Shown here piece after piece: positions 49,076-62,133 of a stretch of DNA of 64,000 nucleotides (within the stretch, counting starts at the first letter, position 1; each line of letters opens with the position of its first letter). The notes under the pieces are model-generated. The model searched no databases, was not told the origin of the DNA, and saw only the letters and a list, made by a program, of their open reading frames with translations. This DNA is from Arabidopsis thaliana (taxonomy: Eukaryota > Streptophyta > Magnoliopsida > Brassicales > Brassicaceae), in the NCBI RefSeq assembly GCF_000001735.4, contig NC_003075.7, positions 15,439,001-15,503,000 of the forward strand. The letters are read 5' to 3'. The position numbers were made by a program, and so were the translations under genes.

Positions 49076-49621
49076 ATGGGCGTCGCTGTTCTAAATCCCC
49101 AGGATTGCTTGAAAGATCCATTCTCTCACATGAAACAACATCGTAATCCTAGCGCATGTCCCAACAGGCAGAAGAAGACGGTCTCCAACAACCGTACACG
49201 CCGGAGTCCTCCTCGTAGTCAATCCTCCAGATCTTCTTCTCCTCCTGTAGCGCCGCCGCTTCCTCCTCCTCGTGCGGCTGTCTCTGCTTTCGTTCCAAAG
49301 GGAACCCTTAAGAAGAGTCTTAGCAATACCGTTGCCGTTAGCCAGGTGAGAATCCTTAAGCGCGGCGAAGAAATCCCCAAGGAGACTTCAGATCTGGTTG
49401 TGGAAATGTCAGATCTGGGATCTACTCGTCGGATTGGACCAGATCCGGGTTTGATTCCGGGTCAGATCCGTTTATCTGGCCGCAAATCGAAATCAGCACC
49501 GTTTTACGCCGGTCCTGTGACCATGACCTCGCCGCCTCCTAGCGATGTCCCGCTTCCAGCTTTCTTCACGAAGAAGGCAACAAATGATCTCATCAGGATC
49601 CTTCGCCTAGACATCGCCTGA
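49076..49621 (+). CDS. Small proline/serine-rich protein with PNRC-like motif
   Basis: A single exon of 181 residues (At4g32020 by position). The N-terminal third is Arg/Ser/Pro-rich and predicted disordered (RSPPRSQSSRSSSPPVAPPLPPP). Near the C-terminus is SKSAPFYAGPVTMTSPPPSD followed by VPLPAFF. This resembles the short motif of vertebrate PNRC proteins, a Tyr/Phe-Ala-Gly stretch then SPxPS-x-LPxP, which binds the EVH1 domain of the decapping activator DCP1. A link to mRNA decapping is therefore an inference, not an established function. Residues after the motif form a short amphipathic helix (KKATNDLIRILRLDI). Upstream bases are CT-rich leader. No signal peptide or membrane segment is seen. 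Confidence 0.8.
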   Translation: MGVAVLNPQDCLKDPFSHMKQHRNPSACPNRQKKTVSNNRTRRSPPRSQSSRSSSPPVAPPLPPPRAAVSAFVPKGTLKKSLSNTVAVSQVRILKRGEEIPKETSDLVVEMSDLGSTRRIGPDPGLIPGQIRLSGRKSKSAPFYAGPVTMTSPPPSDVPLPAFFTKKATNDLIRILRLDIA

Positions 49622-51902
49622 CGGTGTCTGTCACCGATCATTTTTGATTTTTTAAAAATCTCCGATGATCCAAATGGTTACCAAAGTGTTACATTTCCGT
49701 ATTACCGATCGTCCGATTCCGCCTGAAAACCGGAGATCTGCAACAAAATATAATCTCCAGACGATGATGAATCTAGAAGATGAAGAAACACACATCTTCG
49801 TTATGAACCGTTTCGAATCTTCCCTTATTTTTTCAAGGGGCAAGATCGAAATATCTTCTTAACAGGTCTTAGTTTCTCTTCTTAGGGTTTAGTGTTTGTG
49901 TAGGAGTATTTGTGTATAGACTTTTTACTAGTTTTCGTATCTTTCTCTGTATCTTCGGGTTTTTAATTTCTGCTTAATCGTCAGGTTCTCTGGGTAAATC
50001 ATAGGTTGGCTTTTGTCATTTCGTCTGTGTCTTAAGTGGATTAGTTGGTCGTAAGACAAGTTATAGAGATGTGTTTACGGGTAAAGATGAAGCTTAGGTT
50101 TTGATGTAATCTTCTTCGGTTTTTCAATTCTCTGTATTTCTCTATCTTTTTAGTTTATCAAGTTTAAGTTTTATTTGGGGTTTCTTCTTCGTTTGGGTAT
50201 CTTTCTGTTTTTCCTTAAGGTTCTTCGTTTGTTTCCGTGTCGTCTAGGTTAAGTCAAAGTAAAGAGATGTAATTACTGGTTAGATGAATCTTAAGGTTTC
50301 CATGTAACCGTTTGTACTACAATTCTCTGTACTTCTCTATCTTTAATATTATCGAATTTAAGTTTTATCTTTGGCGTTTAAAGTTCAGTATTTGGACATT
50401 TGATACACATCACATGAGATTAAATAAGATGGTTGACCCAATAAAACCATAAACAAATGAACATACGATGGGTTTACGCAAATGATCTCAATGAATTGTA
50501 CCTTGGAAAATTATGGAATTTGTGACTAGTATATGTTGAGTTGTATTATTGATTAGCAATTCTGTAATCTCAAACAACTCGGAGAATATGGCGCACAAAA
50601 AAATAACTTGCACAGATGTTTCCCGATGTAAGAGCGACAGTTTTGATATGTGTGTGTGTGTGACAGGCAAAGACATTGACAAATTGATATAATCTCTAGT
50701 CCAGCGTATAAACAAATCACTAATGCCAATTTGATATCAGAAGTTGAAAGTGACTTTCTCTAAGTTGATAAGTTGATATTGTGCTATCTCAATTATCATC
50801 ATTACAATGGGTTTAATAGCAATGGATGTTATTATTGTTTAGGTGGGTAATTGATATTTCTTGCTAAGGGTGTCATTATCTCAATATCATATACCGTATG
50901 CCACTTGTTTGGTCCAAGTTGTATAAGATATAATGTTCTCTCACAATTAGACAGCCCACCTTAGCCCGATTTAAGGCCCATGTATATATCTCTTCAAGGC
51001 TGGACAGCTGGGGCTTGAATTCTAAAAAATTTCTTAGTCATAAATCTGCTGCATTTAGAGATTCTTCTATAAAAGAAACATAAGGTAAGATATATAATCA
51101 TTAATGACAGAAACTCTTTTTTACTCATCCACAATGTAGCAACTTGCCTTTACCTATTAACGGCGGTACACAGTCGTCAATTGTTCATTGGTCAAGCTTA
51201 GCAAAACCATTGAGCCACGTCAGTTTTTTTTTGTTGGTTCCTTTGCAATACTCTACGAACATCATAATTGATGAGAGCATAGGAAGATTTTCTACCTAAC
51301 AAGGGAAAAAAAAGCAAAACGAAAAAGACGAACCCTAAAGTAATTTTGCCTATTTTTAAAAATTTATTCTTTTAATTTCAGCATTATGCCAAATTTATAA
51401 TTTTGCGAGAGAATTTTAATTTGGGGAATCTTTACATATTTTTCACATACCCTTTCCCCACACAACTCAGTTTTTGGGTCCCACCTTTCCTTTCTTATTT
51501 TTTTTGTCATCACAAACAAACCATTGAGATAAAAAAATTAAATCCAAATCTGCAATCCATCCAGCCACAGACCCGATCTTGCATTTTCGCATCGACATTA
51601 AAATGGCAATAAAATAAATCATTTTTTTTTTCTTTTCGAAAAGAACAAAGAAAAATGAGAAAAGGAAGAAAAAAGAGATAGAGGAATAATTTAGAGGGAG
51701 CCTCGTATATAACACCATTCCCATCTCTCTCTCTCTCTTTCTCCTCTATTTCGATATTTCTTCTTCTTCTCCTTCTCTCTCCCTTCGTCATTATCTCTCT
51801 TCTGTAACTTCTCTTTCTTTCCCTCTCTCTCTTTCGCTGCTTCTCTTCTGTATCTGATTCCCTTTTTTACGGGAGCTGTAGATTTGAGTAGTGTAAGCGT
51901 CG
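49622..51902. other. Intergenic region downstream of the PNRC-like gene
   Basis: The first 700 bases are T-rich 3' untranslated sequence with two loosely repeated segments (TCTGTATTTCTCTATCTTT near 50131 and a similar one near 50326). The last 200 bases before 51903 are CT-rich leader (CTCTCTCTCTTTCTCC near 51727). Nothing else was recognised. Confidence 0.4.
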
Positions 51903-54007
51903 ATGAAGAAGGTTACATCGTCTAAGATTCCGGCCAAGGATGATTGGGTGGCTGTAGCGATAACTGACGACGATTTGGTCGTTGAGCTTCTTTTACGGCT
52001 GAAGCATGCCGGAACGGTAGTGTCGGATAATCCGGCGGTGATTCTCCCTCCGTTGCGGTGGGGAATCCGTCAACGACGGTCTCGTTCCTCAAGATTTGGT
52101 GGCGGCGGCGGCGTTCTCGTTTCCTTGAAGAAAGATGTCGATTCCGTTAGAGCCAGTCCGAAGACTCCTCTCTCGTGGAGCGGCGGATCTGGAAGTGGTG
52201 GCGGCTCTGCTTCTCCTTCCGCCGATGGATTCGAGGATAACAGTCGCCAAGCTAGCTGCTCTACATCTACAGGATCTGGATCTAAGGTAACTTTCTCTTT
52301 TCCCTATCGTGATTTTCAACTTTTGCCTCTCGATTTAGTCTTCTCTCTCTATCTTCTTTCTCTCAATTACGAATCCGGTAGCTCCGGAGAGATGGCAAAT
52401 CCGTCATCTCGCTGGATAATCCGATTCCGATCTGGCCGATAAATCTGGATTTAGCCGTTCGTAATTGAGAAGATCCTTGGCCGTCTCTCTGTTTTTCTTC
52501 ATTTTTTTTCCTAAAATCCATAAAGTTTAGCCTGACGTCATCTCTCGCACGCTTCAATTCTCACTAGAACGTATTTAGTCTGTTTTCTTCAACTTCTAAC
52601 AAATTCACCGGAAAAAATTCCTCCGCCGTGATTCGCCGATGACACCGTCGGCCGGAGCCATCCTGCTTCTAGGTTAAATTCATCTAATCTCCAAAAAGTC
52701 AAAGCCACTTTAAGCTTAATTTCCTTGTTTTCTGCTCATTTTTTGTAATTAGAAAACTCTACTAATCTTCTGTAACAAAGCTTAATAAGAGACCTGTTTT
52801 TCTCGGTACGCATTGAACCGGATCTTGCGTGGCCGGTTAGATGTGGATTTTTAGAAATCGGTCAACTTTAATTTTGTCTTGAGGAATAATTAAAGCTCCT
52901 TTTAGATTTTGGGGGTAGTACAGCTTAACAGCTAGTTGGTCAAACGCGTCCGCGTTTTATTGAACGTTTTGATGCTCGAGACGGTAGCGTTTTGTGGGTT
53001 GAAAGTTGAAACGAGTAAAATGATCTTGTCGGAGAGATTGGTATCACGTGATCTTTAAAAGAGTGATGACGATAGATGACAATGCCCATGACACGGAATA
53101 ATCATGATGTGGCATCAAATCCTCACTATAAAAATTCTTTCCCAATTATATATTTGAGATTTTTTAATTTTATGCTCTATTTGGTTTCTTCGATATATTT
53201 TTCTTACTTGTTTGAAATTTCTGTTGTGGGAAAAGAAACTTTTTACCGGTATGTTAAAATAAGATCTTGGGTATTGATTATAAAAGTAAAACAGTTGTCG
53301 TTATCTTCAGCCATTTAATAGTTGACTAATCAAATGCGTTTTTGTTTTGCAGGTTTTTCCCACAAACGAAATCACCAGTTGTTTCTCCAAGAGATTGAAG
53401 AAGAGGAAGGTAAATATAAAGTCTCCTTTTTGAATTTCAAGTACACACTCCAAAATTCAAATTTTATTGAGCTGATGGTTTTTTATTCTTTTAATATTTG
53501 GCAGTCATCTTTTGAGCTTAAAAATGAAGAGAACTTGAAGTTGAAGGAGAGACTTGACCTTGAAAAGGTAGATTTTCGTTGCTATTCTCTGTTTTATTAT
53601 CATGGTTTTCATTGTATTCTTAAAAAAACCCAATATTTTTCCACAGGAGATTGCAAGTCTCCGAGCAACATTCGATGAACAAAACCTTAGGAACCAAAAG
53701 CTGAAGAGGATTAAGGTAACATTTAGATTCTCCCTAACCATCTTTACAGTAATCAGATATTCCAGATCCCTTCTCTCTATTTGCTGGTCTCATCGACTCT
53801 TGTGTTTTCTTGTTTCAGCTTGACTTAAACTCAGGCCGTGTCACAAACAAGAAACCTGTTGATTTGATTCGTAAATCACAACTCGAGCGGCTACAGGGAT
53901 CAAAATCTTGCAAAACCAGTGACTCGCAAAATCAGGGGAGTTTCTTCGTCCTCCCTGATCTCAACATGGCGCCATCCGAGGAAGAGATATTGTACGGAAC
54001 TAGCTAA
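51903..54007 (+). CDS. Uncharacterised coiled-coil protein with C-terminal DLNxxP motif
   Basis: Five exons, 51903-52286, 53353-53409, 53505-53567, 53647-53715 and 53819-54007, give 253 residues (At4g32030 by position). The N-terminal half is a globular start (DDWVAVAITDDDLVVELLLRLKHAG, then LRWGIRQRRSRSSR) and a Gly/Ser-rich linker. Exons 2-4 encode a basic patch (KRLKKRKSS) and a coiled coil of about 40 residues (ENLKLKERLDLEKEIASLRATFDEQNLRNQKLKR). Exon 5 contains KLDLNSG and ends near LPDLNMAPSEEEILYG, where DLNMAP fits the DLNxxP form of the EAR repression motif. The basic stretch plus coiled coil recalls a degenerate bZIP, but no clear DNA-contact pattern is present. The first exon would read on past 52286 if its intron were retained. 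Function unknown. Confidence 0.82.
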
Positions 54008-55126
54008 AAACTGGCCTATATGAAGATTTGCGATCGAATTATAGTGAAGGGAAGAAGGGAGCTAGAGATGTCAACTAAGAAAAGTGAATGTAATAAGTGG
54101 TGTAATGAAACTCTCCCGTCACATTCTGGTTTTCCGTTTCCTTCTTTTTTTGGGGTAAAATGCTCAATTACTTCTTGATTTTTTCTTAGGAAGAGGGTGA
54201 AAATTAGGTTTTTACTTTTTACTCCCTCCCTCCCTCCCTCTCTGTTTTCTTTAATTTGATGTGTTAGAAGAAAAAATTTGTTTTAAATAGATGGTGTTAT
54301 CAATTTTTAATGCAAAATTAACTACTTTTTTTTTTCTTTCTTTCTCTTTGTACCGATTTAAAAGCTTTTGTTGGAAATTGTAAAGAGGAAAAAGTAGGAC
54401 AACTAATAGACTTTTTATGTTCCAAACATTTTCTTCTTCACTATTCTCCATACATTATTATATTAAAACCCTAGTTTCCGCTCAACTAATCCAAGACAAG
54501 AAGATCTATCAATCTCTTTGGACATTCATTTTTCTACTATTTAATTTGAATTTTTATAATATAAACTTGGGAGGTGTAATGCTATTGGTGGGTTGTCGGC
54601 GTGTTCATGGAAAAAGATTCGTTTTTAAATGCCCAATAAATTTGAGAAAAAATTGCCAACTTGTTTATGAGCTTATTTTCTTTTTCATGGATCCCAAGTC
54701 TTTTGTGTATAGAGATTAAAAAAAAATGACATTCCTTCATGTAAAAAAGAAAAAAATATCTGGGTTTTAAAAATATCTACAATGAGTTTAATGGTAAATA
54801 TACTTATCATAATTTGGAGAATAAAGACCTAAAGAAGAAAATTACACTCTAGAACAGAAGTTTTGTAAGCAAATCATTGCTCACAAAACTTGTGAATTAC
54901 AGAATTACAGGCTCTTGTAGGTTGAGTTATTTTATGCTTCATTTTGGTTACAGGCTTTATGTTGACATTAAAACAAAGAGATTGAAGTAGAGTCCAAAAA
55001 AAAAAAAAATATATATAAATATAAAATTCAAGATTAATTAAAAAATATTGGTCTTCAGAGAGATAAATAACTAGGGGAAAGAGAAAACAGTCTTCTCTTC
55101 TCCGATCCCAAAAACGCAGGAAAACA
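54008..55126. other. Intergenic region upstream of KNAT5
   Basis: A 3' flank followed by AT-rich DNA. A CCCTCCCTCCCTCCCTC tetranucleotide run lies near 54224-54241, and an A-run with ATATAT lies near 54998-55018. A short plus-strand frame at 54417-54719 has no homology I see. Confidence 0.4.
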
Positions 55127-56912
55127 ATGTCGTTTAACAGCTCCCACCTCCTTCCTCCACAAGAAGACCTTCCTCTCCGACACTTCACCGATCAATCACA
55201 GCAACCTCCGCCGCAGCGTCACTTCTCTGAAACACCTTCGCTTGTCACCGCCAGTTTCCTCAACCTCCCTACCACCCTTACCACTGCGGATTCCGATCTC
55301 GCTCCTCCGCACCGCAACGGAGACAATTCCGTTGCTGATACAAACCCACGCTGGCTCTCCTTTCATTCGGAGATGCAAAATACTGGAGAAGTACGTTCTG
55401 AAGTTATCGACGGAGTCAACGCCGATGGTGAAACGATACTCGGCGTTGTAGGAGGTGAAGATTGGCGGAGTGCTAGCTATAAGGCGGCGATTTTAAGACA
55501 TCCGATGTACGAGCAGCTTCTTGCGGCTCACGTGGCTTGCCTTAGGGTTGCGACTCCCGTTGACCAGATTCCGAGGATCGATGCTCAGCTCAGTCAGTTG
55601 CATACCGTCGCCGCGAAATACTCCACTCTTGGTGTGGTTGTTGACAACAAGGAACTTGATCATTTCATGGTAAGTTTCACTTTCTAATTTTGCAAAATTT
55701 TAATGTTTTGAACTGTGAACGATTCAGCCATTTATTTCTCTTTGATTATCTGAGTATAGCAAATTCACATTTTTGTGTGGCTCATTGTTCCCGCTTCTCG
55801 AGTCTTGCAATCGATATGATCTTTGCTTCTACTTTTTTGGTTAGCTTGTAATTCGAATTATGAACTTTGTCTGACTCAAATAAGTTATATTTGTTGCATA
55901 AAGCTTCTTCTTTGATGACTAATAGTTTGTCTGATTCTTGCTGAAAAGGACTTTGCATGTCCAAGAGAAAGAAAGCATAATCTATTTTTTGTAACGTTCT
56001 GTTTGTATGTCTTATGGATTGGAATCTTACCTTTGATTATTATGTTGATGCAGTCACATTATGTTGTCTTGTTATGTTCATTTAAAGAACAACTCCAACA
56101 CCACGTTTGTGTCCATGCAATGGAAGCCATTACGGCTTGTTGGGAGATTGAACAATCACTGCAATCCCTAACTGGTAACGTCCCAAATCATTTTTTTTTT
56201 TTGTTATTGTCTTCTTGCTTTATGTGTGTCTTGGTTTTATCGGTTTTTCTTTGTTCTGGTTTGTAGGAGTTTCTCCAAGTGAAAGTAATGGTAAGACAAT
56301 GTCGGATGATGAAGATGATAATCAAGTAGAGAGCGAGGTGAACATGTTTGATGGAAGTTTGGACGGTTCAGATTGCTTGATGGGGTTTGGTCCTCTTGTT
56401 CCAACCGAGAGAGAGAGATCTTTGATGGAACGTGTGAAGAAAGAACTGAAGCATGAGCTTAAACAGGTAATTGCTTGATCAAGCTGCAATGGTACATCAA
56501 ACTATACAAAACACATTGTTAAATCATGTTGCTCGGTTTCTTTTTTCCCCTGTAGGGTTTCAAAGAGAAGATTGTGGACATAAGAGAAGAGATAATGAGG
56601 AAGAGAAGGGCGGGAAAGTTGCCAGGAGATACGACTTCTGTACTCAAAGAATGGTGGCGAACTCACTCGAAATGGCCATACCCAACTGTAAACACCTTGG
56701 CCGAGAAGTTTTGTTACCACATTGTCAAAAGCAAGGTTTTAATTCGTGATTTGGTTTTGGAATTGCAGGAGGAAGATAAGGCAAAACTGGTTCAAGAAAC
56801 CGGTTTGCAGTTGAAACAGATCAACAATTGGTTCATCAACCAGAGGAAAAGAAACTGGAACAGCAACTCTTCCACGTCATCTACTCTCACCAAGAACAAA
56901 CGTAAACGGTAA
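55127..56912 (+). CDS. KNAT5: Class II KNOX homeodomain protein KNAT5
   Basis: Five exons, 55127-55669, 56054-56174, 56267-56466, 56556-56687 and 56769-56912, give 379 residues. Domain order is a Gln/Pro-rich N-terminus, KNOX1 ([27 protein letters not shown]), KNOX2 ([32 protein letters not shown]), the acidic GSE-like linker, the ELK domain ([21 protein letters not shown]) and a TALE homeodomain with the three-residue loop insertion (WPYPT) and recognition helix [13 protein letters not shown]. Class II KNOX factors heterodimerise with BELL proteins and promote organ differentiation. Position and sequence fit At4g32040. I recall 383 residues for the reference protein; the small difference could be memory, accession variation or one splice choice. 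Confidence 0.93.
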
Positions 56913-57619
56913 AACAAGATCCGTTCTCTTTTTCAAATTGCGCAATTTCATTAAACCAACCCGGTCAAGATCTTCTTTTGTAACCAAACTCAGGACCGGG
57001 AAGTCGTAGGTGACATAGCGGCTAACTAGAGGATGGTTCTTTGCCATGTGAATTCTTGGGAACCGTATATGAAAGAAACGAATCCGGTTCTATGCTCGTA
57101 CAGAGTGTGTTATTTGTATAGTGGATACCGGTTAGCCTATGAAACCGGATTCTGGAGTCCAAATTGTTGTTTGTAACGACTTAGTAGTTTTTGGAAGTGA
57201 TCTGTTTCGTTGGTTTGCGTCTTGTAACGAACGCTTAAGCAAGTGTGGGTTTTTTCTTGTAAAGTGTCAATATGTTCGTTTGTAATGAATGTATCAAGCA
57301 ATATTTATCATAATTAAACTAGCTTGAAATGTAGTATTACGATGTTGTTGTGTTCGTCTGATTTCTCTCACCGGTTGATGCATGGTTACGTTCGGCTCGG
57401 TTTTTATATGGTTCAATTTTTAATATATCGATAATTTTAAATGATTTCACTTGTATTATTAACAAAGCCCATTGGTATTTGGCCCAAAATCTGAATGCCG
57501 ACTTAATGACTTGTTTCTTCTTCCTTCAGCTTCTCCAACGAACGGCTTTTGTTTTAGTTTTTTTTGCTTACCTTTCTCTCGACTTGGTCTACTTTTGTTA
57601 CTCTTTGAGTTGGGTGATT
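56913..57619. other. KNAT5 3' flank and neurochondrin promoter
   Basis: About 700 bases: KNAT5 3' untranslated sequence to roughly 57300, then the short promoter of the neurochondrin gene, with GCCCATTGG and TGGCCCAAA site-II-like elements near 57467-57486. No other feature was seen. Confidence 0.45.
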
Positions 57620-60600
57620 ATGGCAGCAGCACCACAGGAGGAACGATCTCCGTCGCTTGACGATTGCCTTAAGCTATTGAAAGGGGAGAGAGACGAGCAG
57701 AGGCTCGCCGGTCTACTTCTCGTCACCAAATTCTGTAAGAACGATGACATCGTTTCTCTCAACAAGGTCTACGAAGCCGTTGGTACTCACTTTCTCGACC
57801 GTCTTTTCCGTACTGGTAATCAAAACCCCGAATTATTGATCTTTGTCTCAGTAAATACTAATATCAATTTTGGGGTTTCTACAAAGTGTGAATTTTTTAG
57901 TTGAGATACTAAAGTTTGTTGCTCTGACTGGTTTCGATTTTTTGTTTTGCAGGTAGTGGCAGTGGCGATGGGGTTGATAATCGTGATGTGTATCTGCAGA
58001 TATCTATCACTGTTCTTGCTGCATTCTGCCGTGTTCCGGAGATAGCTTCTTCAGAAGAGATGGTCTCCAGAATTCCCCTTATTCTCGAAGTAATGTCCAA
58101 AGGGTATGTTAGATCACCTGATTCTTGCATTTGCGACTTTCCATGAAGTTTTTTTTTTAATCAAGCTTTGCTTCTGTGTCTTCAACTTTTTGCATATTGT
58201 GATTGCCTAAAGTTAGGAAATTGGCTTTTGGAATTTCAGAATAACTACAAACATGCTCGAAGATTGCTATGAGCTTCTGTATTTGGTGTCCACGGCTTGT
58301 GAAGCTGGTCTCATGACTTTGATTAACTCTGGAGGCTTGAGAGTGATAGCTCCCCAGATGTCTGAGTTACCTGATGGTAATACATACTCTTTCATTGGGT
58401 TTACATTCTTTTGTTGTGTATATGATGCACATTAGATTCCATTGAATGCTATTTCGGATTGATTATATTTGGTGTCAAAGAAAACGTGCCATGTTGAGGT
58501 AGATGGATTTGATAATAGTTTTTCACTGGGAGCTAATGTGAGACATGTTATTCAGGTTCACATGCCATGGAGGTTGCTATAAAGATTCTGCAGTTATTGG
58601 TTAGTAAGCTTGATTGTGGGAGCATGACTATTGAACGCTTCTTAGAACTGTCTTTGGTGGTGAGTCTACTTACTTGGTTACTTTTTGTTTTCTTTTCGCA
58701 ATACTTACTAAAGCTGCAATGCTGAAGTTGGACTCCAAACATAATGTTAACTTTTATTCAGATTGCTGCTGTTGCACGGCAGTTTGCGGTGTTGCATAAT
58801 GCCCTGAAGTTTGAAGCACTCCATTTACTGTCTGCAGTCTTCTCGTCAGAGTATTCTGTGAGTTTTCACTTCTTAACTTCCTCCGGAAAAGTATCTATAG
58901 TTACTAGCATGATTTATGTAGATTTAATGCAGCTAAATTTTCAAAATTTCTGTCCATTGAAATTGGAAAAATTAAAGTTTTATTTTCCTTTACTTGGAGA
59001 AATACAGTTGCCTTCATCGTCTTGATGTTATTTAATATGCATGTTATGTTTCCATTGTAGAAGCTCTACATCTTTGTTTTGTGTGCTTATCTTTTTATAT
59101 GTCTCTCATAGAAGTTCGTTATGCTTAGGAACTTCTTCATGAACCTCTTCGTTCCATGCCCGACAACAATTGGGCAGACTATATGCGCACAGGTGTTGTG
59201 GCAATTCTGCAGAACCGTGTGGGTAAGTTAGTAGTTTGTTTGGAACACTGGAAATGGCATACCCATTAATGGCATTCTTTTCTTGCCAGCCCTGAATTTC
59301 ATCTACTTGTTATATGACAACAATCCTCTCAAGATACTTAAGAAACCTGTCTTGTTCATGTGTAGCACCTTCCGAAAAGCTTCATGCGTTGATTCTGGCT
59401 GAGAATATGATGTCAATATTGGGTGAAAAGTGGCTTCTCGGCGGGGTAAAATTACCCAATGTTGATATTCCAGCTGATAGGTAAATACAACATCTTTGTA
59501 TTACACTCTCACTTAACCTACATTTTCCTAGTGACATAAAGATTAATATCATTCTGATTTCTTTTGTAGGTGTCTTCTGTTGGTATTAGAGTCATCGCAT
59601 GTTGAAATTTCTGTATTGTTAAATGATCTCGCTTACAAGAAGTATGAAGCTCCTAAAGATAATTCAACTGCTGAAGACATTCTCTTGAAGCAACGGTATC
59701 TACCCATCGTGTTTTCACTGGTAGAAAAGATCATCAAATATATATCATCTGCTGGTGAAAACGAAGGTATAACTTAGACCTTAATCATGTTTTATTAATG
59801 TTTCCAATCTACTATCAGTAGTCAGTACTAGCATATTCGATCCCTTTTCTTTCACCTTTCTGTTATTCTATGTTATTCCTAAAATCAGTACTATATAAAC
59901 ATCATAAGAGCTTTTAGTTATTGCTCAAATGTCTATTAACTCCGCTGATAAACAGTGTATACATGCGTGTCAGCCTTTTCCCTTCATGAAAGAATTGGGA
60001 TTTACGTATTGATCTTTGCAGGGACTCTATCTGACGAAGCTGTCTTCCAAAAGGTGATTAAAATACTTAATGAGACAGTAGGAGCGGTGTTCGAATATCT
60101 CAGAGATGCAAAGGTACTATACATATATGATAACATCAAACTCTTAGGAATGTCTTATTGTGCTTGAAAATGTTTTTCATGTTAATTCTGTTTCATACAG
60201 GAACATGGAATTAAGAAAGGAACTGACCTTCTTGCATCTGTGCGAGTGATTGGAAGGTATAGATAATCACTCTTTTTGTTTCTTCTTATATCTCTCGTTC
60301 GATTTATTTTTGTTTAAAATGTATACCGGATTGTGTTTATGTAATCATCATTTATCATTCAAATTTGTGTAAGGACATGGATTGTATCCTTACCACTTTG
60401 GCAGGTACTGAACCTTTTTTTGTGTTTTCAACAGCTATCTTGCGGAAACTCCTGTTGCGTGCAAAGAGCAGGTCCAGGATCTTCTGGATTATATGCTTTC
60501 AGTGAAGGGCGAAGATGAATCCAGGTTTGAAGGCATCCTGACTTGATATATTGGTTCTTTTACAAAGCTTGTTTGAGTCATGCCTCCCAGGATAACTTGG

Positions 60601-61717
60601 TCTGAACTATTTTGTTTTGACAGCCCGTTTTTGTCTACTTGCTTCTTGCTCCCAATGCTTTGCCAAATAACAATGAACGCAGAAGGATGTAAACTCTTGG
60701 CCTATTCAAGAGGCGATGTAGCTGTGAGTTACTCGGCTTTATACCTTCTTTATACTGATGACAATATGTTTGAACAAATCTGATTTACAGCTTTCTTATA
60801 TCTCTCAGTATGCTGAACCAAAATGTATTTCAAGTGGGTGTTTATCTTGTATATAATCTTATAAGGAGCTGACTGATTTTTCAATACAGGTCGTTGAATG
60901 TCTAATAAAATTGATTGAGCGCTGTGGTGAGAGTGTTGATGAGGATCGAAGCATATTCTTGGCTTGTGATACAATCATGAATATTCTTTTGAAGGTACTC
61001 TCTTCCCTAAGATAGGACCTGTTTACATTTTGCCAATTGCTAAACCCTATAATGACTTCACGTTTTAAATGTTGAGAACAGAGGGAAGAAATAAGCCCGC
61101 CGGAAATTTCAACATTTGCCAGTCTATTGAAAGCTTTGGCATATTGGGCAGGTAAAAAAAAAGATTTTTACTGCTTCTGCTGATCTGCCTACTAATTTCT
61201 TGACAAAAATCGAAGACCATGTTTAATATGTCAATTTCTCTGTTCCTTTTGTCACAGATGGGAGTAATGACCATTCGGTAGTAATGATGGCTGCAAGCAT
61301 ATGCTCTCTGATCTTTGATTTCACATCAGAAGATGCTTTACAACTTAGCAGAAGCTCCCTGGATAGTTTGGCCCGGCTCGTTACAAGAAGCTTGTCCTCA
61401 AGTGGCCAGGTATAATAATCCGTGACTTGTCATAGAGTCTCTTGTACTTGTTTTGGTAGAGAGAATTGCTTGTTAGTGAACTGTTGCTTACCGTTGCAGG
61501 ATATGTCTGATACCGCGGATCTTCTTGAAATCATAAGAGCAGGTTTGGTTTCAACATCTCTCTCACTTTTTTTTCCTCGGCTTCTCTTTACTTTTTAAAT
61601 CGATAAACACAACAAGTTTTCTTCTTGCTCTAATTGTGCTTGTATGATTATGGAACAGGATACTCTCGGTGGATAAATCGATTTCCCACCATTATGAAAC
61701 ATCCCGTTGTGCAATAG
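57620..61717 (+). CDS. Neurochondrin family protein
   Basis: Seventeen exons, all in phase, give 618 residues: 57620-57815, 57953-58103, 58240-58376, 58556-58659, 58762-58857, 59129-59222, 59366-59480, 59570-59766, 60022-60113, 60201-60256, 60435-60524, 60624-60723, 60890-60994, 61082-61151, 61258-61409, 61500-61542 and 61659-61717. The protein is an all-helical ARM/HEAT-like repeat scaffold starting SLDDCLKLLKGERDEQRLAGLLLVTKF and ending RWINRFPTIMKHPVVQ. Family hallmarks include GERDEQRLAGLLL and FLSTCFLLPMLCQI. Animal neurochondrin is a cytosolic adaptor in neurite growth; the plant role is not known to me. There is no signal peptide. The locus fits At4g32050. Confidence 0.9.
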
Positions 61718-62133
61718 AAACTATTAGATTTGGTCTCAGGCTGTTTCGAGGGAGAGAAATAGTCAAAAAAGGAAATTTTGTTCAGTTTATTAGCTCCACG
61801 TTGTTGTATTATATACACTTGAGATTATAATTCATGGTTTCTCTATTTATGATGCTTCCCCACCAAGAAATGAGATACGATATATAGATATTTATGCAAG
61901 TCTAAAATTTGACTTGTTATATAGAGGCAAATCTAAAAGATAAGGTTCCGATTATGAAGGATTCAAATCTTTAAACGACGCCGTGTTTCCATATAACAGT
62001 AAACAGAAACAAACGCGTTTTTCGTTGGTTGGATAAATCCTCCTTATAAATAAACAAACCTTTAAGGAAGGTTAGTTGTCAAAAGAATCTGCGAAAAATA
62101 AGAGAGAGAGAGAGAGAAACAGGATCATTCATT
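61718..62133. other. Neurochondrin 3' flank and MICU promoter
   Basis: Short intergenic DNA. A TATAAATA lies at 62045-62052 and a GA-repeat (AGAGAGAGAGAGAGA) near 62101-62116, inside the MICU 5' leader. Confidence 0.5.

Noticed and set aside
49665-49862. 65-codon frame after the PNRC-like gene
   Set aside because: Lies in the probable 3' untranslated region, with no homology or separate promoter.
51467-51791. Overlapping minus-strand frames upstream of the coiled-coil gene
   Set aside because: These translate a CT-rich 5' leader in reverse into low-complexity Arg/Glu or Phe/Leu-rich peptides.
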